Source: Pieris napi
Taxonomy: Eukaryota; Arthropoda; Insecta; Lepidoptera; Pieridae
DNA length: 64,000 bases
Reading direction: 5' to 3'
Assembly: GCF_905475465.1 (NCBI RefSeq)
Contig: NC_062243.1
Location: forward strand, 10,254,267-10,318,266
Shown piece by piece: positions 1-12,400 of this stretch; the first letter of the stretch is position 1, and the number at the start of each line of letters is the position of its first letter. A program made the position numbers and the translations under genes. The notes under the pieces are model-generated. The model saw only the letters and a list, made by a program, of their open reading frames with translations. It was not told the origin of the DNA and made no database searches.

Positions 1-75
1 TAAGACAAGGTGGTTTCCTCATGACATTTCTCTTCACCGTATGAGCGTCCATTGGTGCACAGATGAAGATTGCCA
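1..75 (-). mobile_element. fragment of a tRNA-derived SINE
   Basis: The stretch resembles the middle of the SINE at 1653-1940 (GGTTTCCTCA near a TTCACCGT motif, then a CCATTGGTGCACA segment). It is truncated by the window edge or by decay. Confidence 0.55.
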
Positions 76-209
76 GATAAGCACCTATTATGTATCTGTA
101 TGTACTAACATAGATAAAAGAGATTCTATGCAAATTAGTTCTCTTAATAGTTTTCAACGCCCAAATATATAATACCTAGATAGTTTTAAAAATGATTTAA
201 AGTATTTAC

Positions 210-406
210 CTTAATACCAGGCACCTCCTGTTTCATAGTATTTTGGAGCGTGGCTGTGAAGTCAGTGAGTGGCTGGTACAGAACCCGGTACCCTCCGGTC
301 CGAGCATCACCACTCCAATGGGACTCTGGGAGCGGTGACCACTGAACGCGTACGCTGCTAGGTGTTATTGGTACTACACGTAGATTCTCTACGGCTTTAC
401 TTGGCG
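210..406 (-). CDS. sdk: sdk exon 21: most of FN3-10
   Basis: This 197-nt exon, phases 1 to 0, encodes VENLRVVPITPSSVRVQWSP and TGGYRVLYQPLTDF of FN3-10. The donor is GTAAAT. The next exon lies outside the window. Confidence 0.9.
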
Positions 407-3400
407 CTGGAATTAATATATACGTAAAATTATCTTAGATTTTTAATGAAGCTTAAATAATGCATGCATTCGAATAAATTACAAATTAGAATATCAACTT
501 TTTTTTTTTTAATGGCTCTGGCACGATTTGTGCATTAGCCAGCGTCAAGTATAGGATTTTTTATAATTCGTGCTTGTCTTTAGAAATTCGACCGTGTCCT
601 CCATGTACGGTTTAGGCACTCCCTCGGTACCGCACAACCCTCCCAAAGGCCGAGAACAAATTTAAATTAAATTAAAACTTGCCCTCGAACCGGGAATCGA
701 ACCCGGTACCCCTCACCTAGCTGCCACTTAATAAGACCGCTAGGCATTATTAAGTGTGTTATATTAATTAGGCCCCCAAATATCTACCTTTTTATATATA
801 TTAATGAAAACATAACAAGAAAGAAAACGCTAGATATTCTGAAAAACAAAATAGAAAGTAATATTGCAAACAGCAACTTACCGTCAATAGATGGCGCTAT
901 TAGGATAACTAAGATAATATATTTATAATCTAGAATTAATATCGTAATGGAATAATATACTAAAATAGGTTTATATATGTATATACAAAAATTACCTGCG
1001 GGCAAAGTTCGAACGGTCTCAGTGGCGTTGCTATATCGACTCGGGCCAATATCATTGGTTGCTCTTATTCTGAACTGATACGCTGTGTATGGTTTGAGGC
1101 CGTCCACTGTGTATGACGTCGCGAACGGATCAACTCTTTCGGGTAAAGTTTGCCAGGTCCCACCGTCTTCTTTTTGCTGGACCGTGTAGTATCTGTTCAA
1201 TCGGAATATAGTACATATATATATACATATATATATTAACTTTGTTATGGAAGATCTGGGAAACGTGACAGGTATTTTTTACTTATAAGGTTTCACAAAT
1301 ATTACACATAGTAATAACAATAAACACTTTTTTTTAAATAATTTAAGTCAACATATTTCTTATCGTCATTAAAATAATTATGTAACATACCTCAACGGGG
1401 CATATCCATCATCGCCCGGTGTCCAAGAGAAGGTGATCTGATGTGGTTGAAGTAAAGAGCGAGCGAGATGTGGTCGACCTGGAGGCGCAGGCGCAGCGCG
1501 ATTGGCCGTCGTTAGCACGAGCACGCGTGCAGTGGCACCCCACCCTAGACGCGTTTGCGCACGCACCGTAAAAAGGTAGTATTGCTCTGACGATAGTTCC
1601 GTTGCTCTGTTGACGAAATATATTTTGAATTAATTAGTTAGTAAAAATAAATCAGTGGCGCTACAACCTCTTTAGGTCTTGGCCTCAGATTTTTGAATCT
1701 GTATCATGATCATTTTTAAATCTAATAAGCATGAAGGTGATCAGCCTCCAATGCCTGACACACGCCGTCGACTTTATGTGTCTAAGGCATGTCGGTTTCC
1801 TCACGATGTATTCCTTCACCGTTCGAGCAAATGTTAATTGCGCACATAGAAAGAAAGTCTATTGGTTCACAGCCGGGGATCCAACCTACGACCTCATGGT
1901 ATGAGAGTCGCACGTTGAAACCGCTAGGCCAACACTGCTCTAATTAAGTTAGTATTTTAGTTTGATATTATTTATATGCACAGTATAAGCTAAAATTATC
2001 TTGAAATTTTCAAACTTCGTAACATACCTAAATGTCCTGTCCGAGGGTAGGAATTCCCTTGAGAACATGTGTTGCGTAGATATGTTCAAGTGATATGTGA
2101 CCTGATATGCGAGTATTTCTCCGTTGGGGTCTTCAGGAACATCCCATATAATTCGGGCAGATGTAAACGATACATCGGGGAATGATACGTTTGAGGGTGG
2201 TCCCGGAGCTGTAAATGATAATTATCAATAATCTACTTTTATGGCTTTACAGTGTATTAAGATTTATCGTTCGCTAAACAAGAGACTACTGTAAGACCAA
2301 TTAGTATAAGATTTTTATGTACCAATTACCAGTATTAAAAAAAAAATGTGTGCGTGTACTAGGTGTACACACGTAAGAAGTGAAACTTCTTTATGACCTT
2401 ATTTTTCGAAAAATGATCTACTATATGCAACTTTACAGAAATTGGTTAAATAAAGTTAAATTAGATAAAGTTTAACAAAAGGCTTTTATTATCATAAACA
2501 TGAATACAAATACAATTATTTCATTTTAACTTATTACTGTACTACTATGTAGTACTAAGATTATTACAGAATTTCATTAATTGTAATAGAATTATTAGTA
2601 TTACTATCATTGTTAACGTTATGTTGTTACTAATGGCTTCGAATCTCTTCGGATCAACCGTGGTAGGGACAAGAAAAAGATGGCGTGTAACCGAAAAATG
2701 TGACAAATGTGTGTAATTTTTTTTCCAACGCCGATAAAGAAGTTTGACTTCAAAAAGCAACATGGCGCGTAACCTGCTACAAAATTTCTCCCATACGTCG
2801 ATAAAGAAGTTTCACTTCAAAAGATGGCGCGTAACGGAAAAATGTGACGCGTAACGAAAAAATGTTACACTAAATTTTTTTCCAACCCCGATAAAGAAGT
2901 TTCACTTCAAAAATCTATATTTTATTTCTAAACAAAATAAATGCTTTCATAGTTTTAATATAATACCAATTTTGCTCAGTTAACCCTTAAACTTACTGTA
3001 AATGTTTTAAATTAACCGTGTTCAATTAGTGTATAAGAGACTTTCTATTTCTTTTTTGACGTTTGAGTAAATAAATGTAATAATATTTATCAACATGTCT
3101 GCAAACTAAATTTAAAACATGAATACGTTCGAAAGCATCAGTCTGGCAATATCATGAGCGTAGAATTACAGTAACTTAACAGTTAAAACTTTGGAATTTT
3201 TTAATTAAAGTCAAGAGTATAATATGAAATAAATGATATAAATTGCATTTTTAAATTCAAATTAATTTCAATATATTGCCTCCTTTTTAATAATTTCAAA
3301 ATGTAACAAATATACAACTTTTGATAATTATTTAATGGTTTCTAATACTTGTACATATGGTTTTGTTTCAAGTAGTAAATAGTAAAATCACTCGCATAAA

Positions 3401-6400
3401 CAAGATAAATTACTTACTGTCCTCAAACGTCCTCACTGTAACTGGTGGATCACTAAGCGCTCCATCACCCAGACGAGTGTAGCCCAATACTTGTATATGG
3501 TACACCACATACTTCCTCAGCTCTGTTAAGGTAACTGTATGCGTCTGGTTTGATGGTATGGCCTGACATTCAACCTTTTTATGATTCTGGGGTGGCGGGA
3601 CTACTGCCGCATAGCAAACTTTGTACCCCTCTATGAGACCGTTCTGATCTTGCACTGGTATGTCACCCCATAGTACAACAACTGTAGTCGACGACGTGGC
3701 ATTGGCCGAGACGTCCGTCGGTCCACTAGATGGCACTGTAATACAACAAATAGTAAATAAAGTTTCTGTTTTTCAGTCTGGAGATTCTGTTAAATATTTT
3801 GACTTAGAAAATATATTTTTCTGATAATATTAAATTTTCATCAATCATTAAGGCATGTATACATTTTATCGGTGTATATAGGCTGGAATAGAATCTAAAT
3901 TTTGTCGCCTCTATGACATAGACATAGACATAAGACATTATTTGACATGTTTATTTGACAAATATGTAAAATATTTTATGACCACGCGTTACGCTTTATA
4001 GTAGCGGAATATGGCGGTGCCTACAAAACCCCTCCTATATTTATACAGGGTGGTCGAAAAGTCGTGGATCAAACGTAAATAGAGGATAGATGAGGTCATC
4101 AGCTGCAAAAAATTGTTCTACGGTAAGTCTCTAAGCAGAGTTAAAATTTATATTGCGTTTTTATAAGAAAATTGACCTTTTTTTTCTATAATACTTAATC
4201 TACACCGTTGTAAAACGACTTTTTGACCACCCTGTATTATGTTTTAGATGTCAAATATATATTGATTCATTATTTATAAAATAAACTTATCACAAGTTTA
4301 AGCTAGTATTTCTAAATTAATACAGCCTTATTCAATATTTCTCGTAGTTTGTGTAAAATAAAAATATTTCTTACCAGCTTCCCTCGTCCTTTCGGTAGCA
4401 ATAGGACTATCTTCAGAAACTCCGACCTCATTAATAGCTGTCATACGAATTTCATAGAGAGACCACTCTTCCAAGTTTGAAAGCACGTGAGAATTTGCTG
4501 TATGGTCCTCAATAACTGCATACAATGTATCACTTGTACCGCTTCTTCTATAGGTAATGTTGTATCCTTTTGGATTGCCATACCATTCACTCTGTTGCAG
4601 AGGCTGTGGTAAGAAAAAAGAAATCTAAAATTTGATGAACTATAGACAATCACTTCTCACGAGTAATATTGTTTTTTAAAGTCCCGTGAGGTGGTTTAGG
4701 AGATATTACTTCTACCATTCTTTTAGATAAATAATCAGCCACCACTGTTTACGCTATGTGGGTTAATGACTAAGGGTTATTCATAATTTCGTATAGATTC
4801 TCTGCCGTTGTTGCTACTTCATACTAGGCTGAAGTTGATAAGTGCTGACATAGTGAAGGAACAATATAAATTAAATGAATCGCAAAATTTGTTGCTAAGC
4901 TCAATACGGCGGCGGCTGGACTAATTTTAATATTTTTTTATTTATTACTTAAACTCTAAGGAAGGTTTTGATGGTTGAATATTAAAAAAATTAGAAACTA
5001 TTAAATATTAATTTTCTTTGGTACTTAGGTTTTTATTTCGGAAAAGCAAATAGTCTCTATAGGGTAGCTTAGCAAGAGGTTTCTTATGTTCTTACGTAGC
5101 TACTAAAAAGGTAGGCTATGTAAAAAAATCATTACACACAGCTACTTATAATTAATAATACATCGTATAGTGAGGTAACTTTAGTGTTTATGTACTGGAT
5201 ATGTGAACATTCATAGATAATATATACTATTGTTTTCACTTGTGATTAACAGATATCATTGTCACGAATTATATTACATTTTTGTATTATATTCAAACAC
5301 GTAATTGCGATTCACGATTACACATCAAACAGCAAGTTCAGTATACGACGAATTTTACATGACAATTGTATATTAAATGTTAACTTTGTTTTAATATACG
5401 GCGTATATAATTAATATTATATCTGGTTGCATTTAAACACAGTTCATACTAGCTGTTCCCGAATTGGCACGCCTAATTTTTTTAAATCACTATTTTGCCT
5501 ATATACATATATAGCACACTGCAGCATTCTAACGGTGGAGTTTTTGTAATTAATCAAAAGAAATTTTTTTTTAAATATAGACTATAGACTTAGAAATATA
5601 GTTTCCGTGATTAACATTGGGGGTTATAACTACTTAAAACAATATATAAAAATTGCTAATTTGGTTTTATGAATATGATTATTACTTATTATGGTTTCAA
5701 ATTTACTAATTATTTAAAACCCCGGCACCCTCACAATCTCCACACAGTAAAGCTTTAAAATGTTAAAGTACATAATATATATTACTTACGATCCATCTCA
5801 CTCGAAGATTATTAGCACTGACAGCTCTAACGGTGACATTCCTTGGCGGATGTTGGGGCGGCGCTTGTATTGTTTGGAACTCTTTGCAGGGCTCCGATGG
5901 GGGCGAAGTCCCAACCACGTTGGTCGCAATAATCCGAAGCCGGTATGTAGTGAATGGTACCAGGCCAGTTACCACGATGGACTGTGCATCTGGTGCGCTC
6001 ACTTCATAAATTGTCACCCAGGAGGAGTTACGTGCTGTTTGTGCCTATAAAGAGGTTTTATTTTATTTTTACTTATAACCCGAGACCTCTGACTTTGTGT
6101 CAGAGGTCTGGCTTTAGTTTCTATGAAAATAACAATTATTGCGGGTAGGCTGGCACAGAATGGTGATCTCCTACTTTCCTAAAGAAATAATGAATGAAAT
6201 AGATCCAGAAATGTACGTATATATATATTCAGCAGGCGCGTAGGTGATCAGAAACTAAAAAAATATTTTATTTAAATCATATTAAAAAAAACCTTAGGTA
6301 AAAATTAAAATTTAAAAAAATTACAATCTTGTAATGAGTCTGGTCTATAATGACAAATACCTGCACGGTCCAAAGCGCTATAGAAGAGTTTCCATCAAAT

Positions 6401-9400
6401 CCAGGTGTAAACTGTAAGAGTACAGAGAACGCATCAATGTTCGATAGAGCGAGGTTCCTCGGAGCACCTGGTAACACTGGTTCTACTCCAGACTGTATGG
6501 AGGCCGACTTGCGTGGACCTTCACCGATTCCAGTCATGGCGCTCACCCAGAAGTTGTATTGCGTACTCGCCTACAAAATAATGATATTAAAGAAAAAAAT
6601 CTGTTAAAGAAAGTAAGTTATTTTTAGTTACTTTCTTTAACATAATTTCTCTTAAGTTATTTTTAGTTAATGAAAACAGTGCATAATGGATTTTTATTCA
6701 TAAGTACTTACTATTGTATTTTGGTTAAAAGATAAAGTTACTACTATGTTCAAAAGTGACATAATTACATAACTAACCTGCAAATGTTCCACATGAATGC
6801 TGGTAACATTCGGAGGTAATACTTCTTCCTTTAACGTGTCTGGGTTTTCCTTCACTTGGTATGATAATTTATAGCCAATAAGTACGCCATTTGACTTCCT
6901 TGGCGGCGACCAAGATACGCGAACTGCCCTATCTGATATATCGTCGAACTGTAGGTTGACGACTTCATCAGGTACTAAAAATTGTATTATTTTAAGGTTA
7001 AAGCTTCGAGCAATCTTATGTACTAAGAATAGCAGTCCCTATTTATTCATAGCTTAATTATAAAAATAAGGTTATCTGACGTTAATGACTGGTTTGAGAC
7101 GAAGCTATTTAAAACCATGTTAAATTAAAAAAGATTATATTTTAAAAAAAAATCTATTCAAAGATATTCACTGCAGCTATTATAAGAAGATATTCATTGC
7201 TTAGATTTTACCGACTAATTATTTGACTAATTATCAGACTAATTCATTAATCAGTTCCTATACAGAAAAAAACAGTTAGTACTTTTGTAAATATTTTAAT
7301 CTATTACTGTTTAATGTTACATTGTTTTTCTCTATGCGTATGTATTATTTTGTATGTAATGTAAATGTTATTAGTTACGGCATTGGAGTACTCTGTAATG
7401 GTGACTTATATTGTTATATAAAAAATAACTAAACACTATTTGCTTTACTTACTGTCTTCCTTAGTCCTCACAGCAACAAACTCGCTTCGTGGTCCATCTC
7501 CAGGTTCGGTGAAGCACAATACTGACACATTGTACTCAGTGAACTTTTCGAGACCACTCATAATCGAAGACTGCTCAGTTAATGGATCCAACAAGTTTGG
7601 AGGTACGCTCACAAGTTTATATTCTAAACTGTCGTTTTGTAAATCATCCCATTTCCAGGCTTGTATTTTGTATCCCTTTAAGAGAAAATAAATTGTACGT
7701 GTTTTAAGGATTCTTTCTTCAAATTCTTAGGTTTCTCGAAGAACGGTTTCAAAAAGTTATGGTCACCACTTACAATGAGCATTATTAACTATCTAATTGA
7801 ATATTGTTTAAAAAAAATATACATTAAAGTGCTAAGCGTTTTTTATCGTACGTTAAGTTAAATAGTACTTTTATCATTAATAGGTCGTGGATAAAATTAT
7901 ACCTGTTCTTTGCCCAGACACATCCATTTCTAAGGTCATTTAAACCTGCGCAAATACGGAACGTTAAGATAAGGATTGTTTAATGGTATAAACATACCTG
8001 ATTAATCCCATTAATTTTCTGTGGAGTAGGCGGTGTCCACCAAACTGTGATTGATGTAGAATTAAATGCCTCACACCGGACACTATCCGGCGCTGCCTCT
8101 GGCACGCCTTCCTTCGTCTTTATAGTATAGCTATCGGAGAACATTCCAACGCCTTTATCGTTATACCCAGCGATTTGAACGTTATAATCCTTCCAAGTGA
8201 TCAAATCTTGTATGAGATAATTTCTCTGAGCTTCGTTGGTTATATTTTGATACGTCCAGGGACTGTTATCGTAGCCCTTTAGCCTGTATCGTATAACGTA
8301 ACCTAAGATGTGCCCGTTACGGTGTTCCTCTAAGGGCGGCTGCCATTGTGTTATAATTTCTGAGGAAGATCTGGCAGAACCCATGAACCCAATCGGCGGT
8401 CCAGATGGCGCTGTAAGTACGTATTAATACACTTCAAGGGACGTCGACCCAAATAAGGACGTATGATAATTTTGGTGAAAATTTGTGATGGGTATACTAT
8501 TTAAAAAATCGGTAGGGTAGGGTAGGTACATTTAAATAAGAATTATAATAATTTTGGGAGATTCTTCGAAATAATTATTTGTATCTCTTGTACGACATTG
8601 TCATGCAGTGCAGGCGTAATTAACATATAATAAGAGGACAAGCATGCTAGCGTGTCATGCATATTAAACAGGAATATTTTTAATACAATTATAGAAATAT
8701 TAACCCTACTGCATACCTTGGCAGCATATAATGTCACTGGCTGCTTGAGAGAAAATAATGAATGAAAAATGATCATGATCAAGATAAATGTTTCTAATAT
8801 GTTATATTAATAATTACGTTTGGGTAATAGACTTACTTAGCCTTAATATTTATAGTCCGGGACCGAAAGAAAGTAAACAACCATAGCACAAAACAAAGTC
8901 ATGTTAATAATTTATATATAAATATGTATATTCAGATCAGTGTTAGTTTTGGGGTGAAGGCAGGCCCTTTTCAGGCGGGGCCGTCCCATTTGGATTGTTT
9001 TTTCAATGTTCCCATTTTAATAGTAAGGTTAAGGGAAACATCCTAGGTATATGTTCCCTTATATTTCCCGTATACGGCACTCAGAGTTTGTGCTTCCGTT
9101 TCCGATTTTTACAGTTGATGATGTTAAGGGAGCGTTCAAGTATTACGTAACGCTTTTGTAAAACGTTACGATGCGGGGCGGGGATTAAATTACGCGTTAT
9201 TAATATTTTTTTCGACTTCACCACTTAATAGTAAGAGTCACTAGGTGGCCACGAAACGTTTTACTATACTTGGGTACTGAATAACGTTACGACGAGTTAC
9301 ATGGGGGGGGGGGGTATAATCACCAAAAATTGCGTTACGTAATACTTGAACGCTCCCTAAATTAGAATTTATATATTTACCTTCTTGTGGCAATGTCAGA

Positions 9401-12400
9401 ACATCTGTAGGGTCGGACGGGGGTCCCTCACCCACAGTGTTCACGGCCGACACTCGGAACTGGTAAGATGTGGCCGCTTTCAAGCTTGTTAGTAAAACCC
9501 AACGTTGATTTGCTGACACATTCATTGGCTCCGTTATCCAGTTTAGAAGAGGATCTGGTGTGGGACCTATAAGGAGAATGGTAAGTATTTTGTCACCAGC
9601 TCGCTATAGCCATTTAATTGTGATTGATATAGATAGTCATTGTCAAGCGACGCAATTCTTATTTATTTAAAGAAACTACATACTCAATTAATTATAATTA
9701 ACCTTATTAATATATTTTTACATTTCATTAAAAACCTAAAAAGGTACGATTCCACCAATGTGCTGAACTGTGCGGTATGCGTACACAGCGTATTATTATT
9801 AATATTTTAATGATCAAGAATATTTTACCTAAAATATGGATTGGGCGAATGGAAAAATCATCAAATTTATTCAAGCATTCGCATACTATGGGATTGCAGT
9901 CACCATGATTATAAAAATAGAAACAAAAAACACGACGCCACTCAAGAGTTGGTTCAGAATTTCAATTGTCTCGACTGACTTGTCTATGATAAAAAAACCA
10001 AGACCCATTTAGGATTGTAGCACTACTGGATTATTATTATTATTTTTTATAGAACAGAGGGCAAACGGGCAGAAGGCTCACCTGATGTTAAGTGATACCG
10101 CCGCCTATGGACACTCTCAATGCCAGAGGGCTCGCAAGTGCGTTGCCGCCCTTTTAAGAATTGGTTCGCTCTTTTCTTGAAAAGACAGTGGTAGTGCGCG
10201 GCAAAAACTGCCTTGAAAAACGCTCAGTCGAGGTGATACGGGTGGAATTTCGTATTCTGCCTCGACGTCCGAAGATGAAACTCAGCTGCAGAGATTATTC
10301 CATTGGCTTAATCCTCGAAAGTGAATAAGTCGACAATACTCACCAAATTCAGGAACAACCCGCCGCTGCACGATAAACTTCTGTACCGGTGAGTTCCCAT
10401 CAAAGCCCGGAGTCCACGAGACATTGACGGCGCGTTGCGGCGTAGCGTCTAATCTCTCAGCTCTCACATTCGTAGGCGAGAATGGCAGTTCGATGACGGA
10501 GAGAAAAGCTCTTCTCGTGTGATTGCCCCCCCCTGACGTCACTATACATTTGTATTCACCCGCGTCACTAGCTCGTACAGCTTGAACTTGCAAAGCACCA
10601 TCACCCGATACCAACACTCGGGATCCCGCGGTCATTGGTCTGTAATTTAATTACTAGGGGTTAATACCTATAATAACCCTCTAATGAATGTTAGGGTTTG
10701 TTACATTACACTGTTGTATACGAATTACCTTTGCTAAACAAAAACAAAAAGCGATCGTAATTATTCTGTGATACGTGACCTAATGTTTATCCATCATAAG
10801 AAAAATCTATTGCAAAAATATCATTTAAATGGACGTACGTAACAAGCACGCTATAATTGCATTTTTTAATGAACAGGGACCAAATGGGCAGGCGTCTCAC
10901 GTGATGTTAAGTGATACCGCCGCCCATAGATACTCTTAATAACCAGAGAGTTCGCGAGTGCGTTGCCGGTTTTTATTCAGTTGTACAAAAATATCGGTCA
11001 TCTAATAATTATTTATGCGATTATTGATTAGCAAATTCGATTATTTTAATTTTCATGCAATTTATAGTAATTATTTAGTCAATTTTATAATAATTATTCA
11101 GCTTATAGAATTTTTTTTTAGTTTCTCCGGAGTAAAATCACTGGTAACTGAAATGAGATTCTCATTCCATTAATTATCAGCATACATCTTAGTACATGAT
11201 AAACAGATTTCCACGATGTTCTTTACGATTTTCCGTATATTAAAATACATATTGTAATTAAAATACTTACTGATTGTTGTGGAACCAGTCTATATTATAC
11301 TTGACGTTGGGGTCATTCGATACTTTGCACTGCAACGTCGCTGTGTGGCCGAGCAGAACGCGTGTGTCTACGGGGGGTGCGATGATTTGAGTTCTTACTG
11401 GAAATTAAATTAATAATACATTAACTGCATGCTTAAATAATATTATATTATTAAATTACCATAAAGTTAATTTTAATTAAAAATATAACTCCTTAACCAA
11501 ACAAATTGTGTAATTAAAGATACTAGGAATAGATAATAAGAGGTTGGCATTCTGTACCTAAATACCCAAAATAGTATTTGTTTCCCCGGGACCCTACAAT
11601 CTCTACTGCACTGGTGGCAAAAATATAATATAAATAATTCGCTATCTTAATAATAAATTTCATATAATCTCAACAATAATGTTTTACGCACTCAAAACAA
11701 AAACGTCTGCATGGATTCCGTGTGTTATTATAGTAATACTAGCTGACCTGGCAAACGTTTGTTTTGCCATGTATATTATTTCTAGGAAACATTTTTTTAG
11801 TTCAATAACAATAACAATCTACAATAATAAAAAAATAGGAGTTGATTGTAGAGGGGTGAAAATTAAGGGTTGTATGTATTTGTGTATGTTGTATCATAAA
11901 AAAATAAATACAAAATATTTTATCAAAAAAATAAAAATAACTGTTTGGCATGGACTCGGCTTACTGTATAGTCACACTGAATTTTTTTGAAAATTCAATT
12001 TCAATAAGAATCGGTCGAGCCGTCTCGGAAGGGTATGGGAACGAACATTGTGACACTAGCATATTATATATATAGAGATTGTTAGTGCTTATACCTAAAA
12101 ATTACTCTATAGACAGAGTCATAACAATTATATACGAAAATAAAGGCTGTAACTCTTATAAACCCAGTTTGTTCCAATTGTAAACTGAACTAAATTATTT
12201 ATCAATTCTCACTTTAACTTACCTAACACAGTAAGGTATGCCTCTCCCGAAACACTGCCCGCTTCATTAGCACGTTTACACGTATATTTCCCGCTATCTG
12301 CTGTGGTAGTACTTGTTATTAGCAGATCGCCTTCTTCCAGGGCTTGCAGCCGTCCAGATAAATTTATTATTAATGAGTCTGTAAATCGTTATGTTTCTAG

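Noticed and set aside
684..765. Possible tRNA gene on the minus strand
   Set aside because: A B box is present, but no cloverleaf closes and the sequence continues into a SINE body with a poly-A tail.
5760..6050. 96-codon plus-strand open frame
   Set aside because: It is antisense to sdk exon 15, whose FN3 translation and splice sites are clear.
11679..11990. 103-codon plus-strand open frame
   Set aside because: It lies largely in a Helitron-like repeat that recurs at 25832 without this frame.
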